From: Actibacterium atlanticum
GTDB lineage: Bacteria > Pseudomonadota > Alphaproteobacteria > Rhodobacterales > Rhodobacteraceae
Length of the DNA: 64,000 nt
Direction: 5' to 3'
Assembly (NCBI RefSeq): GCF_000671395.1
Contig: NZ_AQQY01000005.1
Coordinates: 211,794 to 275,793 of the forward strand
The stretch's first letter is position 1, and every line of letters begins with the position of its first letter. The notes under the pieces were generated by a model that made no database searches, was not told the DNA's origin, and saw only the letters and a list, made by a program, of their open reading frames with translations. The position numbers were made by a program, and so were the translations under genes. Shown one piece after another: positions 8,204-17,016 of this stretch.

Positions 8204-9133
8204 ATGACCAAACCCAAAATCATCATAACCTGCGCCGTCACCGGCGGTATTCACACACCGTCCATGTCGCCCCATTTGCCGATCACGGCAGAAGAGATCG
8301 CCACTGCCGCGCTGGAAGCGCGCGAGGCCGGGGCAGCGATTGTCCACCTGCATGCGCGTGACCCGGAAACCGGGCGCCCGGACCAATCGCCTGATCGGTT
8401 CGAACCCTTTTTGAAGGTGATCAAGCAACGCTCAGACGTGGTGATCAACATCACCACCGGTGGCTCGCCTCAGATGAGCGTGGAAGAGCGCCTGCGGCCC
8501 GCTGCAACCTTCCAGCCCGAGATCGCGTCGCTGAACATGGGCACGATGAACTTTGGCTTCTACCCCATTCTCGACAAGATTGAGGACTTCAAGTTCGATT
8601 GGGAAGAAGACTTTATCGAAGGCTCACGGTCACGAATTTTCCACAACAGCTTTGCCGAAATCGAACATGTGCTCAGGACCTGTTCGGCCAGCGGCACACG
8701 GTTCGAGGTGGAATGCTATGATATCGGCCATCTCTATACGCTGCATCACTTTGTCGGGCGGGGCCTGATCGAACCGCCGTTCTTTGTGCAAAGCGTCTTT
8801 GGCATTCTGGGCGGCATTGGCGCGCATCCCGAGGATGTCGCCCATATGCGCCGCACGGCGGATCGGCTGTTTGGCGATGACTATCACTGGTCGGTTCTCG
8901 GTGCCGGGCGGCACCAGATGCCAGTCGCGCTGCAATCGCTGTTGCTGGGCGGCAATATGCGGGTCGGACTTGAGGATTCGCTTTTTGCCAATCGCGGAGA
9001 ACTGGCCACAAGCAACGCCCAACAGGTGCGCATCGCCCGCGAGCTGGCCGAAAGTCTGGGCTTTGAGATCGCAACGCCGGACGAGGCGCGCGCCATGCTC
9101 AACCTCAAGGGTGCTGATCGGGTGGAGTTCTAG
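8204..9133 (+). CDS. Beta-keto acid cleavage enzyme (BKACE, DUF849)
   Basis: 309 residues. The TIM-barrel family of 3-keto-5-aminohexanoate cleavage enzyme is recognised by CAVTGGIHTPSMSPHLPITAEEIA, the zinc ligands in AAIVHLHARDPETGRP, FEVECYDIGHL, and VLGAGRHQMPVALQSLLLGGNMRVGLEDSLF. Family members condense a beta-keto acid with acetyl-CoA and split off acetoacetate, giving a CoA ester. The substrate range of this branch cannot be read by eye. It sits just behind the TRAP genes, so the imported compound or a derivative is probably a beta-keto acid. Confidence 0.9.
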   Translation: MTKPKIIITCAVTGGIHTPSMSPHLPITAEEIATAALEAREAGAAIVHLHARDPETGRPDQSPDRFEPFLKVIKQRSDVVINITTGGSPQMSVEERLRPAATFQPEIASLNMGTMNFGFYPILDKIEDFKFDWEEDFIEGSRSRIFHNSFAEIEHVLRTCSASGTRFEVECYDIGHLYTLHHFVGRGLIEPPFFVQSVFGILGGIGAHPEDVAHMRRTADRLFGDDYHWSVLGAGRHQMPVALQSLLLGGNMRVGLEDSLFANRGELATSNAQQVRIARELAESLGFEIATPDEARAMLNLKGADRVEF

Positions 9134-9136
9134 ACC

Positions 9137-9865
9137 ATGTGCGACAATCGCAACATTCTGATTGTCGTGGCCCATCCCGCGCCGGGTTCATTCAATCACG
9201 CGCTGGTTGGCGCCATGGCCGATGGGCTGCGAGGGGCTGGGCATCGGGTGACGGTGTCCGACCTGGCCGCCGAGGGATTCCGCGCCGATATTGGCCGTCA
9301 CGACATGCGGGACATGGCCGACCAGGACCAGTTTCATATTCAGGCCGCACAGGCCCATGCGGCGCGCCATGACGGCTTTGCCGCCGATATCGCGCGGGAA
9401 CAGGCGCGCGTGGCCGAAGCCGACAATCTGATCCTGCAATTTCCGCTGTGGTGGGGCGGTCCGCCCGCACTGATGAAAGGCTGGATTGACCGGGTGCTGA
9501 GCTATGGTTTTGCCTATGTCGACGGGCGGCGCTTTGACACCGGCCTGTTCCGCGGGCGGCGCGCCATGATCAGTGTCACCACAGGCGGCACGCCCGAGAG
9601 GTTTTCCGAGGGCGGGGCCTATGGGCCGATTGGCCCGCTTTTGATGCCAATCCGCAAACTGGCGCTGGAATATATGGGCTTTGACGTGGCCGAGCCGGTT
9701 GTCAGCTATGGCGTGCCGCGCACCGATGACACCGCACGCCAGGCCTATTTGTCTGCCGCAACCCAGGCCGCGCTGACCCAGGCCGAACAGCCCTGCGAGC
9801 GCAGCGATGCATGGCGCACCGCCCTTGACAGTGTCCCTGAAGAAGCCTGGTCACGCAAAGGATGA
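9137..9865 (+). CDS. NAD(P)H-dependent oxidoreductase, flavodoxin fold (NQO1/MdaB-like)
   Basis: 242 residues. The flavodoxin-like start ILIVVAHPAPGSFNHALVGAM, the flavin-contacting LILQFPLWWGGPPALMKGWIDRVLSYGFAY, and MISVTTGGTPERFSEGG are characteristic of NAD(P)H:quinone oxidoreductases. It probably performs two-electron reduction of a quinone, enone or similar intermediate in this pathway. Only three bases separate it from the upstream gene. Its role in the route is inferred from context. Confidence 0.85.
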   Translation: MCDNRNILIVVAHPAPGSFNHALVGAMADGLRGAGHRVTVSDLAAEGFRADIGRHDMRDMADQDQFHIQAAQAHAARHDGFAADIAREQARVAEADNLILQFPLWWGGPPALMKGWIDRVLSYGFAYVDGRRFDTGLFRGRRAMISVTTGGTPERFSEGGAYGPIGPLLMPIRKLALEYMGFDVAEPVVSYGVPRTDDTARQAYLSAATQAALTQAEQPCERSDAWRTALDSVPEEAWSRKG

Positions 9866-9911
9866 GACCAGCCCAAAGCATATCGAACCCCACGGAAAAG
9901 GAGGCCCTGAC

Positions 9912-10847
9912 ATGAGCGAGCCAGATAAGAGCGAAGTCGAACAGATCGAAATCAACGAAGCCGCGCGCATTGCCGAGCTCCTCAAGGGCACGGTTGATCC
10001 ACATGTGCATTCCGGCCCCTCTATCGCGCCACGCGCGGTCGACCATCTGGAACTGGCGCGCATCTATTCAGAGAACGGCTTTGCCGCCATGGTTACCAAG
10101 GATCACGACTATTCCGGCGTGATCTGTGCGCGGATGATTGCGGATCATTTTCCTGACCTCAAAACCAAGGTGTTTTCGGGAATCGTGCTGAATAACGTGG
10201 TAGGTGGCATCAACCCCCATGCGGTTGAACATACTGGCGCGATGGGCGGGCGGATCGTCTGGCTTCCGACACTGGCCGCCGAAAACCACCTGGAATGGGA
10301 AAAATCCTCGGGCTGGGCGCATCCGGCCTCGACACTGAAAATCCGCCAGGCTTCACCGGTGCCTCTCTTTGAAAACGGCAAGCTGCGGCCCGAAGTTCTT
10401 GACCTTCTGGATGTGATGGCCGCCACCGGCATGGCGCTTGCCAGCGGCCATATCCATGTCTCGGAAACCAAGGCCGTCTTTGCCGAAGCGCGCAATCGCG
10501 GGGTTGAGCGGCTGATCTTTACCCATCCCGAGGACATCGTTGGCGCCTCAATGGAGGACACCAAGGAAATCGCCGATATGGGCGCTTATGTTGAACACTC
10601 GCTTGCATTCTTTCTCGAAGGGTCCAAGTTCAGGACCCGCACCAATGACGAGCTGCGTGCCTTTATCGATCTGGTCGGGGCGGAACGGACAATTCTGTGC
10701 TCGGATCTGGGACAGGTCGGGACGCTTGCGCCGTTCCAAGGGTTCCAGCGCGGGGTTGCGACCTGCCTTGCGCTCGGCTGTTCGGATGATGAAATCCGTC
10801 AGATGATGGCCAGCAACGCCGCCGATGTCATCGGCTTGAACAACTGA
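9912..10847 (+). CDS. DUF6282-type metal-dependent hydrolase-like protein
   Basis: 311 residues from ATG 9912, chosen because AAAAGGAGG lies just ahead; an open frame extends further upstream but overlaps the previous gene. The segment TVDPHVHSGPSIAPRAVDHLELA holds the H-x-H metal motif of the amidohydrolase superfamily; further metal-type residues are seen in LASGHIHVSE, LIFTHPED and ILCSDLGQ. It resembles the DUF6282 group, whose reactions are mostly unknown; hydrolysis of a lactone or amide in the pathway is a reasonable guess. It is followed at ten bases by an aldolase gene. Confidence 0.8.
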   Translation: MSEPDKSEVEQIEINEAARIAELLKGTVDPHVHSGPSIAPRAVDHLELARIYSENGFAAMVTKDHDYSGVICARMIADHFPDLKTKVFSGIVLNNVVGGINPHAVEHTGAMGGRIVWLPTLAAENHLEWEKSSGWAHPASTLKIRQASPVPLFENGKLRPEVLDLLDVMAATGMALASGHIHVSETKAVFAEARNRGVERLIFTHPEDIVGASMEDTKEIADMGAYVEHSLAFFLEGSKFRTRTNDELRAFIDLVGAERTILCSDLGQVGTLAPFQGFQRGVATCLALGCSDDEIRQMMASNAADVIGLNN

Positions 10848-10857
10848 GGAGGCAAAG

Positions 10858-11607
10858 ATGCAAGACCTCAGGTCCCGGATCAAAGCCAAAGAGCTTTTGA
10901 TCGGCACATTCATCAAGACACCGGCCCCGCATATTGTGGAGATCCTGGGAGAGGCAGGGCTCGATTTCGCCGTTGTTGATCAGGAACATGCTCCGATTGG
11001 CATTGCCCAGATGGATATGATGGCACTGGCGTCGCGCGCGGTAGGGATGCCGATATTGTCCCGCCGCTGGGGCGCATCCCGCGATTGGATCGCGCCACTT
11101 CTGGATTTGGGAATGGCCGGGGTCATGGTGCCCCATGTGATGGACGGCCCTGATGCGGAGGCGGTCTGCAATGCGGTTCGGTTTTCGCGCGGAAAACGCG
11201 GGCTTTCTCCATCCCCCCGCGCCGGAAACTACGGCGGCATGAGCATCCCGGACTATCGGAGCAACTGCGATGCCTCCAGCGTGGTGATGGTCCAGATCGA
11301 GGACGCCAGCGCGTTGGATCATCTGGACGAAATTGCAGCCATCGAAGATGTTGACATGCTTTTCATCGGCCCTGCCGATCTGGCGCAGTCGATGCAGGCT
11401 AGCTACCCATCGGACGAACTGGACGAGGCGATACTTCGCGTCGTCGCAGCTGGCCTGAAACATGACAAAGCGATTGGTCTGTTTGTTGGAAATGCCGCGC
11501 ACATCCCTGATTGGCATGACAAGGGGATAACATTGTTCGTAAGCGGATCTGATCAATCCATGCTCAAAGGCGCCGCGACCGGTCTTGCAGCGGCCAAGCG
11601 CAGTTGA
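10858..11607 (+). CDS. HpcH/HpaI aldolase family protein
   Basis: 249 residues. Family hallmarks are GTFIKTPAPHIVEILGEAGLDFAVVDQEHAPI near the N-terminus, the metal-binding Glu in VVMVQIEDASAL, and the Asp in MLFIGPADLAQSM. Such class II aldolases split 4-hydroxy-2-oxo acids into pyruvate and an aldehyde or oxo acid. It is the last gene of the IclR-controlled unit and is probably the step that feeds central metabolism. The N-terminal arginine motif usual in HpaI (ERS) reads SRRWG here, so substrate use may differ. Confidence 0.88.
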   Translation: MQDLRSRIKAKELLIGTFIKTPAPHIVEILGEAGLDFAVVDQEHAPIGIAQMDMMALASRAVGMPILSRRWGASRDWIAPLLDLGMAGVMVPHVMDGPDAEAVCNAVRFSRGKRGLSPSPRAGNYGGMSIPDYRSNCDASSVVMVQIEDASALDHLDEIAAIEDVDMLFIGPADLAQSMQASYPSDELDEAILRVVAAGLKHDKAIGLFVGNAAHIPDWHDKGITLFVSGSDQSMLKGAATGLAAAKRS

Positions 11608-11702
11608 AACGCCCTCGCATGCAGATGATGCAAGCGCGTTCCTGACTTAGCGGCGGCCTTTGGCCTACACGGACAACGATCAATGGCTCTGTGCACACGC
11701 GA

Positions 11703-12665
11703 TTAGTTTTCCGAGATCAGCGCTGTGATGTGAGCGGGGCCAACGGGACGGATGCCCGTTGGGTTAAGCGCTTTGATCGAGTAGTAGCCGCGCGTGATGT
11801 GATCCATGTTCACCGTTTCAGAGATGCCCGGCAGGCGATAGATACGATCCATCAGCGCCGATAGCCGCGGGTAACTTGCGATCTGACGGCGGTTCGTTTT
11901 GAACAGGCCGTGATAGGCGGCGTCAAATCGGATCAGCGTGACGAACAGGCGAATGTCGGTCTCGCTCAGGTCGTCGCCGAACAGGTAATCCGCGTCCAGA
12001 CCGGCCTCCAACATGTCGAGCGTTGAAAACACGCCTTCCACAGCTTCGTCATAAGCCTCCTGCGTGCCGGCAAAACCGCATTTATAAACGCCATTGTTGA
12101 GTTTCTCGTAGACCACAGCGTTCAACACGTCGATCTCGGCGGCCTTTGCCCCCGGGTACAGCCGGTAGGTGGACGGCACGATATGCTCGAAAGCCGTATC
12201 GAACATGCGCAGGATGTCGGCGCTTTCATTGTTCACGATCACGCGAAGCTTTTCGTCCCACAGCACCGGTACTGTAGCACGCCCGGTAAAATGCGGGTCG
12301 GCCCGTGTGTAGATTTCATGCATATACTGCGCACCGAACAAGGGGTCCTCATCGCTGCCGGGATAACCGCCGAAGGCCCAGCCCTGATCGCTGAGCGTCG
12401 GGTTGACCGCCGTGACCGGGATCATGTCTTCCAGACCTTTGAGTTTGCGAGCGATCAGTGTCCGTGACGCCCATGGGCAGATCAGCGCAACATAGAGCCG
12501 ATACCGCCCAGGCTCAGCCCTAAAGCCTGCATCGCCGGTCGGACCGGCGCTGCCATCGGGCGTGATCCAGTTGCGAAAGCTGGACACCTGCCGCATAAAG
12601 CGTCCCTTTTCATCGGCTTTCTGCACCGGCTGCCAGTTTTCCATCCATTTGCCATCGACGAGCAT
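11703..12665 (-). CDS. Glutathionyl-hydroquinone reductase (Xi-class glutathione transferase, YqjG/ECM4 type)
   Basis: About 320 residues. Characteristic features are FRNWITPDG near the start, the catalytic cysteine in ALICPWASRTLI, the insert TLSDQGWAFGGYPG, the TVPVLWDEK segment and NNESADILRMFD. The enzyme reduces glutathionyl-hydroquinones to hydroquinones and glutathione in the cytoplasm. I placed the start at ATG 12665 because GAGGGGG lies before it; an upstream ATG at 12698 would overlap the preceding gene. It is the last of four minus-strand genes divergent from a LysR gene, which suggests a quinone-detoxification operon. Confidence 0.9.
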   Translation of the reverse strand: MLVDGKWMENWQPVQKADEKGRFMRQVSSFRNWITPDGSAGPTGDAGFRAEPGRYRLYVALICPWASRTLIARKLKGLEDMIPVTAVNPTLSDQGWAFGGYPGSDEDPLFGAQYMHEIYTRADPHFTGRATVPVLWDEKLRVIVNNESADILRMFDTAFEHIVPSTYRLYPGAKAAEIDVLNAVVYEKLNNGVYKCGFAGTQEAYDEAVEGVFSTLDMLEAGLDADYLFGDDLSETDIRLFVTLIRFDAAYHGLFKTNRRQIASYPRLSALMDRIYRLPGISETVNMDHITRGYYSIKALNPTGIRPVGPAHITALISEN

Positions 12666-12678
12666 CGTTTCGTCCCCC

Positions 12679-13509
12679 TCAAGCCGCGTGAAATACAAAG
12701 GAGCGCATTGAGATCGACCCGAGGTCGATATCGTCGGTCATGAAGCTCAGGGCGTCGCGATTGTCCGAGGCCCCCGCGATGGTCAGCGCGGGCAAATAAT
12801 GATCTACTGACGGATGCGCCATGCGCAGCAGCGATCCAAGGCCCTTGCGATCCGCCAATGCAGCAAAATCCCGATCTTGCAACCTTTCGGCAAACAGCCT
12901 GTCAAATTCGAGCGCAAAGTCATGCGGCGCGCTGCCCGCGGCCCAGCGGACCGCGCCGAGGTTGTGCACGACATTGCCCGATCCGAGAATTAGAACTCCC
13001 CGGTCGCGAAGCTCGGACAGGGTCTGACCGATCTCAAGCTGATAGCCAAGATCCTGTCGCATATCGATCGAGATCTGAAAAACCGGCACGTCCGCGCCGG
13101 GATACAGGTACTTCAGAACCGTCCAGGCCCCGTGATCGAGACCCCAGGTCTCATCCTCTTCGGCATGGTGGCTGGCCAGCAACGACACCACCTCGCGCGC
13201 CAGCTCCGGGTCGCCGCTGGCGGGATATTGCTGTGCAAACAGGGCGTCTGGAAAGCCATAGAAATCATGGATCGTGCGCGGCATTGCCGACACATCCACC
13301 AGCGTTGTACCCTTGGTCATCCAATGCGCTGACACGACAAGAATGGCCTTGGGCCGGGGGAGTGTCTTGCCCAGCTCGGTCCAGGTGCGACTGTATTCTG
13401 TGTCTTCAATGGCATTCATCGGGCTGCCGTGACCAAGGAATACCAGCGGCATCCGTTCGCTCGGAGAGAGCCGCTCTTTGAGGTCATTGAGGGATTGCGC
13501 GGTGTTCAT
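12679..13509 (-). CDS. Class III extradiol dioxygenase (4,5-DOPA dioxygenase, YgiD type)
   Basis: About 276 residues. The family signature MPLVFLGHGSPMNAIED, the metal-ligand region VVSAHWMTKG, GLDHGAWTVLKYLYPGADVPVFQISID and VLILGSGNVVHNLGAVRW are all present, with the histidines expected to hold the metal. The fold opens catechol-type rings. The start was set to ATG 13509, preceded by GGAG; the longer open frame to 13674 runs into the intergenic region. It lies between the DoxX and glutathionyl-hydroquinone reductase genes, in keeping with handling of catechols or quinones. Confidence 0.9.
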   Translation of the reverse strand: MNTAQSLNDLKERLSPSERMPLVFLGHGSPMNAIEDTEYSRTWTELGKTLPRPKAILVVSAHWMTKGTTLVDVSAMPRTIHDFYGFPDALFAQQYPASGDPELAREVVSLLASHHAEEDETWGLDHGAWTVLKYLYPGADVPVFQISIDMRQDLGYQLEIGQTLSELRDRGVLILGSGNVVHNLGAVRWAAGSAPHDFALEFDRLFAERLQDRDFAALADRKGLGSLLRMAHPSVDHYLPALTIAGASDNRDALSFMTDDIDLGSISMRSFVFHAA

Positions 13510-13559
13510 AACGGTGCTCCGTTGATTTTGGGGGGCGCTCGAAAACGCCCCCTGTATGT

Positions 13560-13982
13560 TCAGGCGAAACGGCCCAATGTATTTTGCAGGCCAGGGGTTT
13601 TCAATGCGAAGGCGCCGCTTCCAAGCAGGGCGGTCGCGCCAAGCACAACGGCCCAGTAGAGCGGGAATTCCCATCCGCCGCCCTCCGCCGAAAACAGCCA
13701 GCCATTGCCCGAGTGCACCCAGGTTGCGCCAAGCAGCACCGGGATCAGCGCCAGCGCGGTCAACCGGGTGGCCACGCCCAAGATCAGGGCCACACCGCCG
13801 GCCAGTTCAGCGAAAATTGTGAGATAGGCCAACAGGCCGGGCAGGCCCAGGCTTTCGAAATAGCCGACGGTTCCTGCAACGGTAAAAACGTTCACCTTGA
13901 GTAGCCCGTGGGCCAGAAAAAGCACGCCGCTGGACACGCGCAAGACGGTTGCCGCGTAGTCGGCATTGGAAGAGTGGGTCAT
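13560..13982 (-). CDS. DoxX family membrane protein
   Basis: 140 residues with four predicted membrane segments. The N-terminal segment VLRVSSGVLFLAHGLLKV and FAELAGGVALILGVATRLTALALIPVLLGATWVHSGNGW match the DoxX/DoxD-like family. Members often accompany redox or thiol/quinone stress genes, but a defined reaction is not established for most. It stands between the NADP-reductase and dioxygenase genes of the same operon. Confidence 0.88.
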   Translation of the reverse strand: MTHSSNADYAATVLRVSSGVLFLAHGLLKVNVFTVAGTVGYFESLGLPGLLAYLTIFAELAGGVALILGVATRLTALALIPVLLGATWVHSGNGWLFSAEGGGWEFPLYWAVVLGATALLGSGAFALKTPGLQNTLGRFA

Positions 13983-14003
13983 GATTTTGTCTCCTTTCAG
14001 GGG

Positions 14004-14579
14004 TTACGCGGCCTGCCACTGCGGCGCGATCTCAGCGCCCTGCCCCAGCACATAGCCAAACTGGATGTTCATGAAACCCAGCGGTTCAAGGTAGCGGGCG
14101 TTTTTCAGAGGTCCGGCATCCACCGGGACAAGTCCGATCTCGCTTGCGAGGGATTTCACCTGCGCGCGCGTGGCGTCATCATCCGCGGCCACAAAGGTTT
14201 GCAGGGGCTGGTCACCGATGGTCAAACCGGAGCCGTAGTGCTGAGCGAAAATGGTGTTGAACGCCTTTGCGACCGAGGCACCGGGCAACAGAGCTGCGAT
14301 CTCTTCTGCGGCAGAGCTGTTGCCTGCGACCTGTAGGCCCGAGAAATCGTCTGTCACCGGGTTCGATACGTCAATCACCAGTTTGCCGGTGAAGTTCGCT
14401 CGTCCAGTCACATCCTTGGCCGCGCCAAATGGCGTGGCGAGGATCACGGCCTCGGCGGCTTCAACGGCGGCGGCCAGATCGTCTTCTTTGCCATAGGCAG
14501 CGACATCGTGACCTGCCTTGGCCAATACTGCGGTAAGGCCGGACCCGACATTACCATTTCCAATAACTGCGATTTTCAT
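14004..14579 (-). CDS. NADP oxidoreductase, F420-dependent-type coenzyme-binding protein
   Basis: 191 residues from ATG 14579, which has AAAGGAG in front of it. The N-terminus MKIAVIGNGNVGSGLTAVLAKAGHDVAAYG is a Rossmann dinucleotide-binding motif (GxGxxG), followed by AVILATPFGA and VIDVSNPV as in the NPD/F420-reductase family. Many proteobacterial members use NADPH without F420, since these organisms generally lack F420. It is the first gene of the operon divergent from the LysR regulator. Confidence 0.88.
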   Translation of the reverse strand: MKIAVIGNGNVGSGLTAVLAKAGHDVAAYGKEDDLAAAVEAAEAVILATPFGAAKDVTGRANFTGKLVIDVSNPVTDDFSGLQVAGNSSAAEEIAALLPGASVAKAFNTIFAQHYGSGLTIGDQPLQTFVAADDDATRAQVKSLASEIGLVPVDAGPLKNARYLEPLGFMNIQFGYVLGQGAEIAPQWQAA

Positions 14580-14639
14580 GTCCTTACTCCTTTCGTTCGC
14601 CACATCACGGTGGCCTGTGGTCTGCCCCCTATTTACGGC

Positions 14640-14698
14640 TTGCAAACAATCAACAAAATAGCGAAGCTATAGAATGACTATCCACAAATTGTTCGCAA
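14640..14698. promoter_or_regulatory. Divergent control region with LysR-type sites
   Basis: In the 128-base gap between the reductase and LysR genes, TTGCAAACAAT (14640-14650) and ATTGTTCGCAA (14688-14698) form an inverted repeat with ten of eleven positions matching. A second, inner palindrome ATAGC-GAA-GCTAT lies at 14658-14670. Both fit LysR-type regulation of the divergent genes; which one the regulator binds is not shown. Confidence 0.55.
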
Positions 14699-14707
14699 TG
14701 GGCTACC

Positions 14708-15604
14708 ATGGACCTGACCGATGAACTCAAGGCCTTCGTGGCGACGGCTCAAACCGGGTCTTTCACCGCTGCAGCCGATCAGCTTGGCGTATCGAACCGT
14801 CTGACCTCGAAATATGTGGCCGAGCTTGAGGCGCGGCTTGGCGTGCGGCTGTTCCAGCGCACAACCCGCAAGGTCGGCCTGACCCCGGCAGGCGAGGACC
14901 TTCTGGCGCGCGTGCCTGCTTTGCTTGATGATCTTGATGACCTGTTGGCCGAGGTGTCGGAGGGGTCACGCGGCTTTACCGGGGTGATCCGCGTCTCGGC
15001 GCCGGTCACTTTCGGCGAGCTCTACGTCGCCGGGATGCTGCGCCGCTTTGCCGACGGCAATCCCGGCCTGACCTTCGATCTGCGTCTCAGCGACGCTTAT
15101 GTGGACCTCGCGCGTGACGGAATCGATCTGGCCTTTCGCATCGGCCGTTCGGACATGCTCTCGCTGAAGGAACGCAAACTGGGGGAGTTGCGCTCCCGTC
15201 TGGTGGCAAGCCCCGATTATCTCGCCGCGCAAGCCCCGCCCGAACATCCCGAGGATCTGGTGCAACATGCCTGCATCGTCGACACCAACCGCCGCGCGCC
15301 GCGGCGCTGGGTCTTTCATAAGGCGCAAGAGGATCTGGAGGTGCAGGTGCAGGGGCGCTTCCAAGTCAATTCTGCACGCGCCGCGGCAGAACTGGCCGCC
15401 AACGGGCTCGGCATCGCCTATGCCCCGCGTTTTGCAATCTGCGACGGGCTGTCGGCCGGTACACTTGTTGAACTGATGCAGGACTATGCCGGCGACACGA
15501 CCACCGTGAATGCCGTCTACCTGGAGGGTCGGGCGCTGCCCCGGAAAATCCGTGCGCTGATCGACTTTGCCGTCGAAGACATAAAATCCTCGGATGTGTT
15601 GTAG
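14708..15604 (+). CDS. LysR-family transcriptional regulator
   Basis: 298 residues. The N-terminal winged helix (about 1-60; ELKAFVATAQTGSFTAAADQLGVS, then RLGVRLFQRTTRKVGLTPAG) and the periplasmic-binding-protein-like effector domain (about 90-295; GVIRVSAPVTFGELYVAGMLRRF, then GIDLAFRIG) are complete. It is divergent from the reductase-DoxX-dioxygenase-transferase operon and very probably controls it, as the palindromes in the shared promoter region suggest. By family habit the inducer could be a quinone or other electrophile. Confidence 0.92.
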   Translation: MDLTDELKAFVATAQTGSFTAAADQLGVSNRLTSKYVAELEARLGVRLFQRTTRKVGLTPAGEDLLARVPALLDDLDDLLAEVSEGSRGFTGVIRVSAPVTFGELYVAGMLRRFADGNPGLTFDLRLSDAYVDLARDGIDLAFRIGRSDMLSLKERKLGELRSRLVASPDYLAAQAPPEHPEDLVQHACIVDTNRRAPRRWVFHKAQEDLEVQVQGRFQVNSARAAAELAANGLGIAYAPRFAICDGLSAGTLVELMQDYAGDTTTVNAVYLEGRALPRKIRALIDFAVEDIKSSDVL

Positions 15605-15730
15605 TCGCATATTATGAATAAATTGTTCCAAGTGATACCATAAATTCAACATTTAAGGCCGAAAATAGCGGTCCTATGTTCCGTTCATCGCATCAATGAG
15701 ATGCAGGTCACAGAGCAAAGGAAAGCTGAA

Positions 15731-16291
15731 ATGAAAACCGCAACCCTTATCACCGCCGCCGTCATGGCCGCTACATTTGGCACCGTCGCCCCCGCACAGG
15801 ACAACGAGGTCACAATTGCTGCGCTGACCGAACTGGCCGAGCGCCAGGCCGAAGACGCCCGCATAGCCCGGAACCTGGAAACCTTCGACATGCTCGATTT
15901 CGAAGTGTTTTCGAACCAGCAATGGGACCGGCTGCATGAAAGCCACGCCGACGACATCAAGTTGCACTGGCCCGATGGCCGCGTGACCGAAGGCCTCGAC
16001 GTGCACATCGAAGACCTCAAGGCGTTTTTCGTCTTTGCACCGGATACCCGGATCGAGACCCACCCGGTTCGCATCGGCCAGGGTGAATGGACCGGCGTCG
16101 TCGGTGTGATCGAAGGCACGTTTTCAGAGCCGATGCCGATCGGTGGCGACCAGTTCATCCAACCCACCGGCCAAAGCTACAAGCTGACCATGGCCACAAT
16201 CGGCCATTGGACAGACGAAGGAGTGATGGATGAAGAATACCTGTTCTGGGACAATCACACTTTCTACAAGCAAATCGGCCTGATCGAATAA
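15731..16291 (+). CDS. Secreted SnoaL-like / NTF2-fold protein
   Basis: 186 residues from ATG 15731, chosen because the N-terminus MKTATLITAAVMAATFGTVAPA is then a clean Sec signal and AAAGGAAAG lies ahead. The mature part has the NTF2-fold look: DFEVFSNQQWDRLHESHADDIKLHWPDGRVTEGLDVHIEDLKAFF, then GEWTGVVGVIEGTFSEPM. SnoaL-like proteins are isomerases, hydrolases or ligand binders; no specific function can be given. It is a single gene closed by a strong hairpin. Confidence 0.8.
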   Translation: MKTATLITAAVMAATFGTVAPAQDNEVTIAALTELAERQAEDARIARNLETFDMLDFEVFSNQQWDRLHESHADDIKLHWPDGRVTEGLDVHIEDLKAFFVFAPDTRIETHPVRIGQGEWTGVVGVIEGTFSEPMPIGGDQFIQPTGQSYKLTMATIGHWTDEGVMDEEYLFWDNHTFYKQIGLIE

Positions 16292-16316
16292 GCCACTATC
16301 GGATCGGGATAGTATC

Positions 16317-16345
16317 GGCGCCGTTCCGACCCCCGGAACGGCGCC
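16317..16345 (+). terminator. Strong hairpin after the SnoaL-like gene
   Basis: GGCGCCGTTCCG and CGGAACGGCGCC pair perfectly over 12 bp with the loop ACCCC, 25 bases after the stop codon. The following bases are not a long T-run (TTGCCAACC), so termination may be partly factor-dependent. Confidence 0.65.
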
Positions 16346-16581
16346 TTGCCAACCTTGGGCATTGTTGTGGCGTGGGCGGCGTTGTGCTTCGGGCGCGCAC
16401 TCTCTCGGATGCAAACAACAATCTGCTCCGCCCGCTTACCGGCCAATTTCTTCAAGGGAAGCATATGAGGCTGGTTGAGCTCACAATTTGCAGGACACGC
16501 CGACTTTGTCATGTTTGGGTAGTGCATGTGCGGGCGCTGTCTGCGTCCCGTGCCTGTCGTGCTCACGATTTGCGGACCGTA

Positions 16582-17016
16582 TCAAGCCGGCGCTTCGTCC
16601 GGAGCCACAAACGTCATGCCAACACTCTCCGCGATGGATAACACTGATTGAATATCCGGCTCGCCGGGTTCGGGCAGTTCCGTTTGGCCCTCGGCAAGCG
16701 GCTGTCCGATTCCGGTAAAGAATCTGTCGTGCATGTGTCCGGGGGCGTTGAAGATCAAGAGGCGGGCCGGTCTGTCTCCAACAGCCTGAAACGCGTGAAC
16801 GGCACCATCAGGAATTGCGACGTGATCGCCAGGACCTGCCAGGATTTCCTTGCCGTCGACCATGAAACCAATCTGTCCATCAATGACATAAAATGACTCC
16901 GTCTCACCTGCGTGGTGGTTCGGCGGCGCTCCGGCCCCAACCGGGACAAGGCATTCTACAAGACAGAACTCGCAAGGTCGGTACGAGGACGGACCGATCA
17001 CCTGCATATCCGACAT
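16582..17016 (-). CDS. Cupin domain protein
   Basis: 144 residues forming a single cupin barrel: motif 1 GAGAPPNHHAGETESFYVIDGQIGFMVDG holds the H-H-E metal ligands, and motif 2 DHVAIPDGAVHAFQAVGD the last histidine. The reaction is unknown. The start may be ATG 17016 or 17007. Its first codons sit exactly where a truncated DUF2779 gene begins on the other strand, so both genes appear to have been joined by a rearrangement; the cupin may have lost its own promoter or a few N-terminal residues. Confidence 0.75.
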   Translation of the reverse strand: MSDMQVIGPSSYRPCEFCLVECLVPVGAGAPPNHHAGETESFYVIDGQIGFMVDGKEILAGPGDHVAIPDGAVHAFQAVGDRPARLLIFNAPGHMHDRFFTGIGQPLAEGQTELPEPGEPDIQSVLSIAESVGMTFVAPDEAPA

